From contig JAVBTR010000072.1 of the NCBI GenBank assembly GCA_031556065.1, forward strand, positions 1 through 45,182: a stretch of DNA of 45,182 nucleotides. Reading direction: 5' to 3'. This DNA is from JAVBTR01 sp031556065. GTDB taxonomy: Bacteria; Bacillota; Clostridia; Christensenellales; Aristaeellaceae. Below, piece by piece: positions 7,359 to 15,626 of this stretch. The position numbers were made by a program, and so were the translations under genes. The notes beneath the pieces are model-generated. The model was not told where the DNA came from. It made no database searches and worked only from the letters and a program-made list of their open reading frames with translations. The first letter of the stretch is position 1, and every line of letters begins with the position of its first letter.

Positions 7359-8681
7359 TTATTTGACAAACTCTTTGTAAATGGCCCGGATGGTTTTTTC
7401 GAAATCCGCTTCATCTACCCCGACGATAATGGAAATTTCGCTGGAACCCTGGTCAATCATGCGAATGTTAACGCCGGTTTGGCTCATGGCGGTAAAAACC
7501 CTGGCCGCAGTACCATAGTTATGGACCATGCCCCGGCCAACGGTGGCGATAATGGCCAGGTTGTCGTGGATGGTTACGGTATCGGGGTTGCACATTTCCA
7601 TAATGTTTGCCACCACCCGGTCCTGCTTGCCTTCTAGGGCTTCGCTTTGCACCACCACACACATGGTATCGATGCCTGTGGGCAAATGCTCAAAGGAGAT
7701 CCCTTCTTTTTCCACAGCCTCCAATACCCTTCGGCCAAAACCCAGTTCAGAGTTCATCATGGCCTTTTCGATGGAGATAATGGAAAAGCCCTTTTTCCCG
7801 GCAATGCCTGTAATGGTATGCTTGGGCAAATCCTCTTTGGAGGTGTACTTGATCACCGTGCCAACAGCATCCGGGCAATTGGTATTGCGTATGTTGGTGG
7901 GAATGCCGGCCCGGTGCACGGGGAAAACAGCATCTTCATGAAGCACTGTAGCGCCCATGTAGCTTAGTTCCCGAAGCTCCCGGTAGGTAATGCTTTCAAT
8001 GGCTAATGGGTTTTTCACGATCCGGGGATCGGCCACCATAAAGCCGGAAACATCTGTCCAGTTTTCGTAGGTATCTGCGAAAGCGGCCCTGGCTACAATG
8101 GCGCCGGTTACATCGCTGCCGCCACGGGAAAAGGTATGCACCTCACCATTGGGCAAAGCGCCGTAGAAGCCGGGCACAACGGCCCTTTCCACGTTTTTAA
8201 GTATTTTAGAAAACACTTCCTGGGTCTTATCCGCATCGAAAGTGCCATTTTCGGTGAAAAAGATGGCATCTTGGGCATCGATAAAATCAAACCCCAGGTA
8301 ATTCGCCATTAGCAAGCCGTTTAAATACTCGCCTCGGCTGGCGCAGTAATCCGCGGTAGCGCCGTTTTGAAGGTTCTCGTTGATAATATTCAATTGAGCG
8401 GCCATATCCACCTTTAGGTTCAAATCCTGCGCGATAGACATGTACCTTGAAGCGATTTGCTTAAAGATGTCCTGGTAATCTTCTCCTGCCGCTTTAAGCT
8501 TGTGGGCACGGTAAAGAAGATCGGTCACCTTATCATCCCCGTCGAAGCGTTTTCCGGGGGCGGAAACCACCACCAAAACCCGATCCGGGTCTTTATTGAG
8601 AATCTCCCTTACCTTTTGAAACTGGCCAGCGTCTGCAAGAGAGCTTCCGCCAAATTTTGCGACCTTTCTTCCCACGTTCAT
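7359..8681 (-). CDS. lysC: Aspartate kinase
   Basis: Phosphorylates L-aspartate, the first step to lysine, threonine, methionine and diaminopimelate. At 440 aa the kinase domain opens with KFGGSS (residues 9-14), with FSRGGSDVTGA and SYMGATVLHEDA motifs in the middle. Two C-terminal ACT domains (about 300-365 and 375-438; VNIRMIDQGSSEISIIVGV in the last) bind the feedback effector. It is a monofunctional, single-start enzyme without a dehydrogenase fusion. A TTGACT-N17-TAAAAT promoter precedes it. Which amino acid inhibits it is not readable. Confidence 0.95.
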   Translation of the reverse strand: MNVGRKVAKFGGSSLADAGQFQKVREILNKDPDRVLVVVSAPGKRFDGDDKVTDLLYRAHKLKAAGEDYQDIFKQIASRYMSIAQDLNLKVDMAAQLNIINENLQNGATADYCASRGEYLNGLLMANYLGFDFIDAQDAIFFTENGTFDADKTQEVFSKILKNVERAVVPGFYGALPNGEVHTFSRGGSDVTGAIVARAAFADTYENWTDVSGFMVADPRIVKNPLAIESITYRELRELSYMGATVLHEDAVFPVHRAGIPTNIRNTNCPDAVGTVIKYTSKEDLPKHTITGIAGKKGFSIISIEKAMMNSELGFGRRVLEAVEKEGISFEHLPTGIDTMCVVVQSEALEGKQDRVVANIMEMCNPDTVTIHDNLAIIATVGRGMVHNYGTAARVFTAMSQTGVNIRMIDQGSSEISIIVGVDEADFEKTIRAIYKEFVK

Positions 8682-8713
8682 TCCCCCACTACCCTTTTAT
8701 CCGTAACACTCCT

Positions 8714-8742
8714 ATTTTATGTGAGCGAAGGACTAAAGTCAA
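8714..8742 (-). promoter_or_regulatory. Promoter of aspartate kinase gene
   Basis: The minus strand has TTGACT (8742-8737), a 17-bp spacer and TAAAAT (8719-8714), a good sigma-A promoter. It leaves a leader of about 25-30 nt before the ATG at 8681. No T-box or lysine riboswitch fits in this short leader. Confidence 0.6.
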
Positions 8743-8772
8743 TCTTTCGTGCATGAAATGTACAATGCGCGA

Positions 8773-9288
8773 TCATTGGCGCATTTTGCCAAGCATCACC
8801 ACATCGTGGTACTCGCCTTGGCGGAAAACCTCGCTTTTTAGAACCCCTTCCCGCACAAAACCGCATTTTTCATAGCAGCGAAGGGCGGGCTGGTTAAAGG
8901 CGATCACAGAAAGCTTTAATTTGTGCAGGTTCATTTCTTCAAAGCAGAACTGGCAAAGCACGTCCATGGCATCGGAGCCATAGCCCTTTCCGCGGTTGTC
9001 GGTACCGATCATGATCCCCAGCTCCGCCAGAGAATTCTTCCAATCGATTTTAAGAATGCCGCAGCGGCCGACTAAATCTCCATGGGCATTTTCCACCGCG
9101 AATTGAAATTCGCCTCTGGTGTAGCTGGACTGCTGGTCCATAAAGCGCTGCTCATCTTCATAGGAGCAGGGGAACAGTACGCCCGAAGCCATGCCCTTTA
9201 CCGTGTCATAATCGTTAACAAATTCATGGTTCTTTTCCAGGTCCTGCCGTTCAAAAGCCCTTAGCTTAACAAGCTTCCCGTAATACAT
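8773..9288 (-). CDS. GNAT family N-acetyltransferase (RimJ/RimL-like)
   Basis: A 171-aa GNAT enzyme using acetyl-CoA. The N-terminus (LRAFERQDLEKNHEFVNDYD) is typical of the RimJ/RimL-type group. The acetyl-CoA loop is in LGIMIGTDNRGKGYGSDAMD (about residues 90-110), followed by NLHKLKLSVIAFNQPALRCY and YEKCGFVREGVL. ATG 9288 follows GAGGTGATTAA. The substrate, protein N-terminus or small molecule, is unknown. It lies between the PIG-L and lysC genes on the same strand with 31 nt and 91 nt gaps. Confidence 0.88.
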   Translation of the reverse strand: MYYGKLVKLRAFERQDLEKNHEFVNDYDTVKGMASGVLFPCSYEDEQRFMDQQSSYTRGEFQFAVENAHGDLVGRCGILKIDWKNSLAELGIMIGTDNRGKGYGSDAMDVLCQFCFEEMNLHKLKLSVIAFNQPALRCYEKCGFVREGVLKSEVFRQGEYHDVVMLGKMRQ

Positions 9289-9319
9289 TTAATCACCTCG
9301 TGTATAGGATACCCAGGAT

Positions 9320-10504
9320 TTAAAAAACATTCTCGAAAAAGTCATCTTTTTCCACATCCGGGCCTACGGTTGTGTAGAACAGGCCAAATTGAGAATTATC
9401 GTATGGCCCGAAGTCTTCTACAAAATACTTGCCCTTTTGCTGGGATACATGGAAAAGAAAGGCCGCCTGGGCGATATCAAAGGCGGTTTGGCCCTCGAAG
9501 CTATCCAGGGGAAGGCGCCAGTTTAACTGGATGGGGTTCTCTTTATAAAGATGCAGGTAAAGCTTCTTAATTTCCCAGGTGCCCAAATCCCCTACGGAGC
9601 CCTTTTCATAAGTGGGGTCTGCAGCCAACTTGATGGCCTTTTGGGCCGCGTCGGATACGGCTTTGTGGGCGCCATGGCCATACTCGCCCTTGATATCCTG
9701 GGCGATAACCACTTCCGGTTGGAATTCCCGGTACAGGTTGACTATGAATTTTTCTAGCCGGGCTTTGCCCCAGGCCTTTTGAACGTCGGCCATTTTGTTG
9801 GAGAAACGGTCTGCGAACTTGCCGATGGCCGGGTAGTTTCTTACCCCGCAATACCATAGTCCGTCCAATAATTCCAGCCGCCGTTCCGGTGTGGCGGGAA
9901 CCACATAGGCCACCTGCACCGCCATGCCCATTTCCTTGGTGTAGTAGGGAATGGTGCCGCCAAAGAAGATCAGCTCATCGTCCGGGTGGGTGGAAATCAC
10001 CAGCAGATCCGCTTTGGGCCAGGAAGGCTCCCAACGCTGAACATCCTGTGGAATATCCCCCCGGGAATACACGTAAATTTCCGCCAGGTACATCCGGCCC
10101 CGTACCTTTTCATCCGGCAGAAAGCGAAAAGAGGAAATGCCTTCGGGAAATTCGATGTAATCGCACAGATATGGGGTGTCGCTTGTTAAAATGGTTTCAT
10201 ATCCGCCGTCTTTTTTCACCTGAACCCTGATGGCAACGGATTGGTTGAACCACTTAATATACAGCCCGCCGGCGTTTTCGCCTTTGGGCAGATCGATATT
10301 AATGGCCGCCTTTTCGCCAGTGCCGCTGTTAAAGCAGCTTTTATAGTTTCTGTCTGTTAAACGCCTGATTTCTTTTGAATTGATTCTGGTAGTAATCTTG
10401 CATTCACGGGTTATATCCCTGGCTTCGTCTGCCAATGCTGTTAATGAACAAAGTACCAATACCGCTATAATGAGCGCCATTAATAGACCCTTGCGTTTAA
10501 CCAT
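9320..10504 (-). CDS. Secreted PIG-L family deacetylase
   Basis: Zinc-dependent N-acetylglucosaminyl-type deacetylase fold. Residues 1-25 are a signal peptide (hydrophobic 7-22, ALADEA cleavage site). About residues 30-150 look like a beta-sandwich of the discoidin or carbohydrate-binding type. The catalytic domain starts at about 165 with the zinc motif THPDDE (172-177) and continues with EYGHGAHKAV. The fusion and export suggest action on an extracellular glycan, glycolipid or cell-wall amino sugar; this is inference. The ATG at 10504 has GGTGG upstream, and an extended -10 lies at 10537-10545. Confidence 0.85.
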   Translation of the reverse strand: MVKRKGLLMALIIAVLVLCSLTALADEARDITRECKITTRINSKEIRRLTDRNYKSCFNSGTGEKAAINIDLPKGENAGGLYIKWFNQSVAIRVQVKKDGGYETILTSDTPYLCDYIEFPEGISSFRFLPDEKVRGRMYLAEIYVYSRGDIPQDVQRWEPSWPKADLLVISTHPDDELIFFGGTIPYYTKEMGMAVQVAYVVPATPERRLELLDGLWYCGVRNYPAIGKFADRFSNKMADVQKAWGKARLEKFIVNLYREFQPEVVIAQDIKGEYGHGAHKAVSDAAQKAIKLAADPTYEKGSVGDLGTWEIKKLYLHLYKENPIQLNWRLPLDSFEGQTAFDIAQAAFLFHVSQQKGKYFVEDFGPYDNSQFGLFYTTVGPDVEKDDFFENVF

Positions 10505-10536
10505 GTTCCCGCCACCTTAAACATGTAATGAAGGCC

Positions 10537-10545
10537 ATTATAACA
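10537..10545 (-). promoter_or_regulatory. Extended -10 element upstream of PIG-L gene
   Basis: The minus strand reads TGT-TATAAT, a perfect -10 with TGn, about 32 nt before the ATG. The -35 is poor. It lies downstream of the terminator at 10589-10611, so PIG-L can be expressed independently of the short upstream transcript. Confidence 0.5.
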
Positions 10546-10588
10546 TAAAGTATTATGCCGCGCTACCATTTGCAAAACATGGCTGCGC

Positions 10589-10611
10589 AAAAAAATAACG
10601 GCCTCTGGCCG
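10589..10611 (-). terminator. Intrinsic terminator in PIG-L/ABC divergent region
   Basis: Minus-strand hairpin of 5-6 GC pairs with an AGA loop followed by a run of seven T. It lies upstream of the PIG-L gene, where no annotated gene would need a terminator, which is what points to the short transcript above. Confidence 0.55.
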
Positions 10612-10658
10612 CCTCTGACAGAACTAAATAAAACACCCATGTTTTTCGCATTGATTAT
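10589..10658 (-). ncRNA. Candidate ~70-nt small RNA or attenuated leader
   Basis: A complete minus-strand unit is visible in the gap between the divergent PIG-L and ABC genes: promoter TTGACA-N17-TAATAT (10693-10665), a predicted start near 10658, and a hairpin CGGCC-aga-GGCCG (10611-10599) followed by TTATTTTTTT. It contains no ORF with a ribosome binding site. It could be a small RNA or a prematurely ended leader of PIG-L. I recognise no Rfam family. Confidence 0.4.
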
Positions 10659-10664
10659 GAATAT

Positions 10665-10693
10665 ATATTAAAGCCGAAATGTCAATTTGTCAA
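10665..10693 (-). promoter_or_regulatory. Minus-strand promoter of the short transcript
   Basis: TTGACA (10693-10688), 17-bp spacer, TAATAT (10670-10665). This is a near-consensus sigma-A promoter oriented away from the ABC exporter genes. Confidence 0.5.
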
Positions 10694-10766
10694 GGATTAT
10701 TATAAAAAAAGGACTTGTTTAGGCCTTTTGGGGAGGTAGAGCGGCTATAAAGGATTTTTTTCGACT

Positions 10767-10795
10767 TTGCGCTGGCTTTCGGGCATCTATATAAT
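10767..10795 (+). promoter_or_regulatory. Promoter of ABC-2 exporter operon
   Basis: TTGCGC (10767-10772), 17 bp, TATAAT (10790-10795). The predicted start is near 10802, so the leader is only about 18 nt and begins almost at the SD AGGAGGTGA (10804-10812). Confidence 0.55.
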
Positions 10796-10819
10796 AGGCT
10801 GTCAGGAGGTGAAGAGCAT

Positions 10820-11629
10820 ATGGCACAAATTGAACTAAATGGCATTCATAAGCACTTTAAGGTGTATGAGAGGCCGGAAGGGAAATGGGGGCTGGTTAAG
10901 GGCGCTTTTACAAGAAGTGTGAGGGAAGTCCGGGCCTTGGACGGCATCGGTTTTTCGGTGGGGCCAGGGGAATTGGTGGGCTACATTGGCCCCAATGGGG
11001 CGGGGAAATCCACCACGGTAAAAGTCATGAGCGGTATTCTGACCCCGGATGAAGGCCATTGCCGGATTCTGGGCCGGGTTCCCTGGAAGCAGCGGGTGGC
11101 TCATGTGGCGGATATTGGCGTGGTGTTTGGCCAGCGCAGCCAGCTTTGGTGGGATGTGCCTGTTTCCGATTCCTTTAATCTTTTAAAAGACATCTATAAC
11201 CTTTCGGAAAGTGCCTTCCGGGCCCGAGCAAAAGAACTGACAGAAGCCCTTGATATAGGCCCTCTTTTAAAAATCCCGGTGCGGCAATTATCCCTTGGGC
11301 AAAGAATGCGGTGCGAGCTTGCCGCAGCTCTTTTGCATAGCCCTAAAATTCTGTTTTTAGATGAACCCACCATTGGCTTGGACGCGGTATCGAAATTGGC
11401 TTTGCGGGCTTTTTTAAAGGTGGAAAACAAGCGAAGCGGCGTAACCATGCTTTTAACCACCCATGACATGGACGATGTTGAGGCCCTTTGCAGCCGGGTA
11501 ATGGTCATTGGCCACGGAAAGCTTTTATACGATGGGGATTTGCCAGCCCTTAAGACCCGTTACGCTGCCTATGAGGGCCAGGACATCGATGAGACCATTG
11601 CTGCCATGTACGGCCAGCTGGCCCTTTAA
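10820..11629 (+). CDS. ABC transporter ATP-binding protein (ABC-2 exporter)
   Basis: A 269-aa ATPase with Walker A GPNGAGKS (residues 57-64), signature LSLGQRMRCELAAALL, Walker B ILFLDEPTIGLD and the H-loop TTHDMDD. The N-terminal 35 residues before the ABC core (FKVYERPEGKWGLVKGAFTR) are typical of the COG4586 ATPases that pair with the COG4587 and COG3694 membrane proteins encoded next. Substrates of this group are not known; related systems export drugs or ions. ATG 10820 follows AGGAGGTGA. It is slightly shorter at the C-terminus than many relatives. Confidence 0.9.
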   Translation: MAQIELNGIHKHFKVYERPEGKWGLVKGAFTRSVREVRALDGIGFSVGPGELVGYIGPNGAGKSTTVKVMSGILTPDEGHCRILGRVPWKQRVAHVADIGVVFGQRSQLWWDVPVSDSFNLLKDIYNLSESAFRARAKELTEALDIGPLLKIPVRQLSLGQRMRCELAAALLHSPKILFLDEPTIGLDAVSKLALRAFLKVENKRSGVTMLLTTHDMDDVEALCSRVMVIGHGKLLYDGDLPALKTRYAAYEGQDIDETIAAMYGQLAL

Positions 11630-11639
11630 GGAGACTTAT

Positions 11640-12467
11640 ATGAAGCGCATACGTCATTTAAGGGCCTGCCTTTCCCTGTTTAAAATCCATTTAGCCCAAG
11701 GGCTGCAATACCGGCTGGCAGCCCTATCTGGGGGCAGCATATCCATTTTCTGGGCGCTGATCGAATTATCGGTATACACCGCGTTTTTCACCTATGGGGA
11801 TAACCGGCTCAATACCGCCGGGATGACCTTGCCCATGACAGTTACTTACATTTGGCTTGGGCAGGCCCTTTTCGCCATCCAGCCCATGAGCATCGACGGG
11901 GATATTTTAAACGCCATCGTCAAAGGAGATGTAGGCCTGGCCCTTTGCCGCCCTCTTTCTCTTTATTGGCACTGGGGCTTTCAATCCGCCGGGGGCCGGC
12001 TTTCCCAGATGGTGCTGCGCTGTGTGCCGGTGGCGGCTGCCGGGCTTTTGATCCCTGGCGTCTGGCATATGAGCGGGCCCGCCACCCTGGGCGGTTTTCT
12101 TTTCTTTCTTTTGTCCTTTTGTTGCGCCTTCGGGCTGGCTTCAAGCTATGCCATGCTGATGACGGCCATTCGTTTAAACATCACCTGGGGGGATGGGCCT
12201 ACCTATATGCTGATGCTCATCGGCGGAGTTCTCTCCGGCAATTATCTACCCTTGAAGCTTTGGCCCGATTGGATGCAGACGTTTTTGTATTACCAACCCT
12301 TCGCGGGATACCTGGATTTGCCCGCCCGCCTTTATCTGGGGCTGATTCCCCCTGCCCAAGCCTTCTCGCCCATTGCCGTTCAATTGGCATGGACATTGGT
12401 GTTTATGTTGCTAGGCCAAACCATTATGAACAGAAAAATGGCTGCCCTGATCGTACAGGGAGGGTGA
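11640..12467 (+). CDS. ABC-2 family permease (COG4587-like)
   Basis: A 275-aa membrane protein with six hydrophobic segments, second gene of the exporter operon. ATG 11640 lies about 7 nt after AAGGAG and 10 nt after the ATPase stop; a longer in-frame extension to 11508 overlaps the ATPase and is rejected. The short basic cytoplasmic N-terminus (MKRIRHLRACLSLFKIHL) and the LPMTVTYIWLGQALFAIQPM segment fit the COG4587 permeases. It should form a heterodimer with the next product. Confidence 0.85.
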   Translation: MKRIRHLRACLSLFKIHLAQGLQYRLAALSGGSISIFWALIELSVYTAFFTYGDNRLNTAGMTLPMTVTYIWLGQALFAIQPMSIDGDILNAIVKGDVGLALCRPLSLYWHWGFQSAGGRLSQMVLRCVPVAAAGLLIPGVWHMSGPATLGGFLFFLLSFCCAFGLASSYAMLMTAIRLNITWGDGPTYMLMLIGGVLSGNYLPLKLWPDWMQTFLYYQPFAGYLDLPARLYLGLIPPAQAFSPIAVQLAWTLVFMLLGQTIMNRKMAALIVQGG

Positions 12468-12472
12468 TTATA

Positions 12473-13264
12473 ATGAGAAGAGAAATACAGGTTTATGGGA
12501 AATTTCTAAAAATGCACCTGCTTTCTGCCATGGAATACAAGGGCTGGTGGTTGATGTGCCTGCAGGTGATTATCGTTTGTGGGGCGGATATTCTCTCCAC
12601 CTTTTTGCTCTTTGACCGTTTTGGCGCCATTGGCCGCTGGAGTGTGGCCCATATCGTTTTGATCTACGCCCTGGCGGTGACGGCCTTTGGCCTGGCGGAA
12701 AGCTTCTGCCGGGGCTTCGACTACTTCCCCTGGCGCATGATCCGTACCGGGGATTTCGACAGGCTGCTTTTGCGGCCCTTATCTTTAACGGTTCAGGTGG
12801 CAGGCTCCTATTTTCATATTCATCGGCTAATGCGGGTTTTAACGGGCCTGGGGCTTATCTTCTGGGCACTGAATCGGTTGGGAATTTCTTTTACCTTTAT
12901 CAATGCCCTTATTCTTCTCATGGCTTTGCTGGGAGGGATGGTTCTCTACATGGGGGTTTTCATCCTTTCTTCGGGCGTTGCCTTTTATACCATCCGGGCT
13001 CTGGATTGGATTTTTATACTGACCAATGCCAGCTACCAGGTTACCCGCATCCCGGCAGAATACATGGCTCCAGTGCTAAAACATGTCTTTACCTTCTTTA
13101 TGCCTATGCTGGTGATCAGCTTCTACCCCGCGGCTGTTTTGTGCGGATACGAATCCCGAAGCTGGCTGGCTTTTTTATCCATTCCCGCGGGGGCGGCTTT
13201 CCTGCTGTTTTCCCTTTTCGTTTGGCGTATAGGGGTCAGACACTACACCAGTACGGGAAGTTAA
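12473..13264 (+). CDS. ABC-2 family permease (COG3694-like)
   Basis: A 263-aa membrane protein with six hydrophobic segments, third gene of the operon. ATG 12473 has AGGGAGGGTGA upstream and is 5 nt after the previous stop; a frame extending back to 11852 is read-through in another gene. Motifs such as WSVAHIVLIYALAVTAFGLA and the final FLLFSLFVWRIGVRHYTSTG are typical of COG3694. No terminator is obvious between it and the next promoter. Confidence 0.85.
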   Translation: MRREIQVYGKFLKMHLLSAMEYKGWWLMCLQVIIVCGADILSTFLLFDRFGAIGRWSVAHIVLIYALAVTAFGLAESFCRGFDYFPWRMIRTGDFDRLLLRPLSLTVQVAGSYFHIHRLMRVLTGLGLIFWALNRLGISFTFINALILLMALLGGMVLYMGVFILSSGVAFYTIRALDWIFILTNASYQVTRIPAEYMAPVLKHVFTFFMPMLVISFYPAAVLCGYESRSWLAFLSIPAGAAFLLFSLFVWRIGVRHYTSTGS

Positions 13265-13288
13265 TATTTGATTAAAGATGTAAATGGC

Positions 13289-13317
13289 TTGCATTTTATT
13301 GGGAAATCAGCTATAAT
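13289..13317 (+). promoter_or_regulatory. Promoter of HPr-like gene
   Basis: TTGCAT (13289-13294), 17 bp, TATAAT (13312-13317). The leader is about 29 nt and carries the SD AAAGGGGGTG. Confidence 0.65.
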
Positions 13318-13352
13318 ATAATGCGTAAACTGAAAGGGGGTGCTTCTTAATT

Positions 13353-13580
13353 ATGAAGTCCTTTAACATCAAGCTCAGCCTGGCAGAAAACGTCAAAACC
13401 TTCGTGAATGTGGTGAACAGCTACTCTTACGATATGGATTTGCGCGCAGGCCGTCACGTGGTGGATGCCAAATCCATTCTGGGTATCTTCAGCCTGGATC
13501 TGAGCAAGCCAATCACTCTGGAAGTTTATGCTGACGAATGCGATGATCTCGCAAACGAGATCAAACCTTTCTTGGCGTAA
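13353..13580 (+). CDS. HPr-family protein lacking the phosphorylated histidine
   Basis: A 75-aa protein with the HPr fold pattern: a second half DAKSILGIFSLDL that matches the Ser46 regulatory site (here Ser41) and a C-terminal helix DECDDLANEIKPFLA. The active-site HARPA segment is replaced by ENVKTFVN, so it cannot accept phosphate from enzyme I. It is therefore not a PTS carrier; a regulatory role like that of Crh, or a division/sporulation role, is possible. It is monocistronic, with its own promoter and a terminator-like hairpin behind it. Confidence 0.75.
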   Translation: MKSFNIKLSLAENVKTFVNVVNSYSYDMDLRAGRHVVDAKSILGIFSLDLSKPITLEVYADECDDLANEIKPFLA

Positions 13581-13623
13581 GCCACACCGCCCATTTTGGG
13601 CAAACTTCTACTGTGATTCTTCT

Positions 13624-13659
13624 AAGGGCTGCCCGTTTAGCGACGCGGTGGCCCTTTTT
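13624..13659 (+). terminator. Terminator after HPr-like gene
   Basis: AAGGGC at 13624-13629 pairs with GCCCTT at 13651-13656, with an inner CCG/CGG helix and a run of five T. It ends just before the SD of the DUF4364 gene and should limit read-through. Confidence 0.5.
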
Positions 13660-13680
13660 CCTTGAATTGAGGAGGTTCTC

Positions 13681-14385
13681 GTGCAACGTAAGGTATCCAC
13701 CCTTGAGCATCGGTTAACCGTTTTATACGCCTTGGAGGCATTAGGCAATGTAAGCAATGTTCAGCTTCTGACCTTTATGGTGGAGCTGGATTTAATGAAT
13801 TATATCGATCTGGAGTTGGCCCTGCACGATCTGAAGCAGGCAGGGTATATAGAAGGCACCGTCCACCCCATAGGGCTATTGTACGAGGCCACTTCAGCAG
13901 GCCGAGAGGCCCTTCAAATGTTTTTGAAAAGGCTGCCCATAAGCAAGCAGGCGGCTATGGAAATGAATAGAAAGGCTTACCGGAGCCGCTTCTTAAAAGA
14001 AAAAACCATCATCGGGGATTACCGGGGCTTGGAAAACGGCAAATGCCAATTGGAATTAAAGATTGGTCAAGGCAACGATTGGCTAATGATTCTTTTGCTT
14101 ATTTTGCCTCAGGGGAAACAGGCCCATACCCTTATCCAGGCCTTTAATCAAAAGGCAGAAGACGTTTACGCATGGTTATTTGCAGAACTGAGCACAGGCT
14201 ATGTGCCCAATCACGAAACGGGAGACATAGCCATGGTAGAGTTCGTATGGGGAGCCTTCCCCGAAGATGAATTTTCTTTAACCCTGGCGTTGCCTCAAGG
14301 TGATTTACCCAAGCATTTCAAAACTGTCTTCCAAAAAGAAAGCACCCGTCTCAAAGACGGGCTGTTAAGGTTACTTAGCGAATAA
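13681..14385 (+). CDS. DUF4364 family protein
   Basis: A 234-aa protein resembling the Clostridia-specific DUF4364 family. Residues 1-75 look like a winged helix (LTVLYALEALGNVSNVQLLT, then NYIDLELALHDLKQAGYIEG), followed by an alpha/beta C-terminal part without a recognised motif. It could be a DNA-binding regulator; its targets are unknown. GTG 13681 follows GAGGAGG by 7 nt. A perfect 6-bp hairpin (CCCGTC/GACGGG) near 14345 lies inside the coding sequence and is not followed by T. Confidence 0.75.
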   Translation: MQRKVSTLEHRLTVLYALEALGNVSNVQLLTFMVELDLMNYIDLELALHDLKQAGYIEGTVHPIGLLYEATSAGREALQMFLKRLPISKQAAMEMNRKAYRSRFLKEKTIIGDYRGLENGKCQLELKIGQGNDWLMILLLILPQGKQAHTLIQAFNQKAEDVYAWLFAELSTGYVPNHETGDIAMVEFVWGAFPEDEFSLTLALPQGDLPKHFKTVFQKESTRLKDGLLRLLSE

Positions 14386-14415
14386 AATAGAGAGAACGTC
14401 AGTAGCCGGAGCTTG

Positions 14416-15309
14416 CTAGTAGGGTTGGACAACCTGCTGGAAAGGAACTTCTTTTGTTCCAAGCCCGAAGTCGAAAGTTGCTTTATCCAAATCCAACCAG
14501 ATAGCAGGCCGGATGCCTACATTATCTCTTGTGATGCGAGCGCTGCCGATATCTCCAGTGGAACGCACCATCACCAAAGAGGTGCTATTGCTTGTAGTTC
14601 TTGAATAATAAGCGCCACATTGGTTTTTTGTCCACAAACCGTGATTCAGCGCATAGAAGGTGCCAGATGCACGCCGATTTGAATCTTTTGTTGCACTGGA
14701 TGTGGAAAATCCAAAATCTCCATTCAGCAAATCGCTTTTTGTCAGTAAAATAACGGAGCCAGCCTCTCTGTCGGGTATAATACAATTTCGTTCGATGGTG
14801 GTCTTAAAAGCGGTATTGTAGAAATCACCATTTAGCCAGGCGTTGGCATTGCTGGCTGTCCATTTGTTTGTGTATGAATCAAAAGGCATGGTATTGAGAA
14901 TAAACTCGCTTAGCAGAAGAATCCGATTGTTGCGCATGTATAAAACCCGCCATAAAATAGGTTCGTCATAGCCATTGTCTTGAGGAAAGCTTCCAAAGAG
15001 CAGATACTGGTATCCATCCTTTTTGTTCCAGCTGCGTATGCTTTGATTAAAGTTAAGCTCTCTATTTGGTACATCGATGGTTTCGGCTTGGCTTACCGGT
15101 AGCTCCTGATACTGATTGTTAATGTAAATAAAAAATATATTTGTTTCGTTGACGATGCGATTGATATAATAGGTGTTCCCGGCAATGATAACGCAGTCGC
15201 TATTGTTGGTGATCGTTAGGGGCTGCGCAAAGGCGCAGGCATATGAAAAGAGATACAAAAGCCCCATAAGCAACGCAAGCATTCTCAACCGCTTGATTGA
15301 ATAAATCAT
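14416..15309 (-). CDS. Secreted DUF6273-type surface protein
   Basis: A 297-aa exported protein. ATG 15309 with GAGG 8 nt upstream is preferred over a longer in-frame start at 15342 that overlaps the previous gene. Residues 1-29 form a signal peptide ending at AFA-QP. Next comes the motif LTITNNSDCVIIAGNTYYIN, also found in the partner protein. From about residue 85 a DUF6273-like domain follows (YLLFGSFPQDNGYDEPILWR, then NTMPFD...NAWLNGDFYNTAF and GIRPAIWLDL), which is common in clostridial surface proteins and of unknown function. The gene is clearly AT-richer than its neighbours. It is the second gene of a two-gene operon. Confidence 0.7.
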   Translation of the reverse strand: MIYSIKRLRMLALLMGLLYLFSYACAFAQPLTITNNSDCVIIAGNTYYINRIVNETNIFFIYINNQYQELPVSQAETIDVPNRELNFNQSIRSWNKKDGYQYLLFGSFPQDNGYDEPILWRVLYMRNNRILLLSEFILNTMPFDSYTNKWTASNANAWLNGDFYNTAFKTTIERNCIIPDREAGSVILLTKSDLLNGDFGFSTSSATKDSNRRASGTFYALNHGLWTKNQCGAYYSRTTSNSTSLVMVRSTGDIGSARITRDNVGIRPAIWLDLDKATFDFGLGTKEVPFQQVVQPY

Positions 15310-15313
15310 AGGA

Positions 15314-15586
15314 TCATCCTCTTCTGTTTGAGACAAGGCCAATTATTGCTCCAATAAGACTGATAATAGCCACAGCCAGTTCAATATAAGCAGTGGGCGC
15401 TGTTCGGCTGGATGTGTTTGGTGTGTTGGAAGCATCTTGCCCAAAGATAAAGGTACTCCCAGCGATGATGGATGAATTTTTATTATTTGAAATTGTGATG
15501 TTTGGACTATTGGCGGTAGTGAGGGACAGGTAAAAGAAAACTAAGCTGATTAACAAGCATGCAATAATAAATATTTTTTTGCTCAT
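15314..15586 (-). CDS. Small exported membrane-anchored protein
   Basis: A 90-aa protein with a hydrophobic signal or anchor at residues 5-24, an exposed middle containing ITISNNKNSSIIAGSTFIFG, a Thr/Ser/Asn-rich spacer, and a C-terminal membrane segment (about 67-86) ending in NRRG. The middle resembles the first mature residues of the protein encoded next. ATG 15586 follows GGAGG, and a near-perfect promoter precedes it. I do not recognise the family; the layout suggests a membrane-held partner of the DUF6273 protein. Confidence 0.6.
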   Translation of the reverse strand: MSKKIFIIACLLISLVFFYLSLTTANSPNITISNNKNSSIIAGSTFIFGQDASNTPNTSSRTAPTAYIELAVAIISLIGAIIGLVSNRRG

Positions 15587-15626
15587 GTTATGCCTCCGAT
15601 AGAATATAAATTACAAATTTTTATAT

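Noticed and set aside
11852..12472. Long N-terminal extension of the third ABC gene
   Set aside because: It overlaps the second permease gene in another frame; the ATG at 12473 has a proper SD and starts the normal permease.
14343..14361. CCCGTC/GACGGG hairpin near the end of the DUF4364 gene as terminator
   Set aside because: It lies inside the coding sequence and has no T run behind it.
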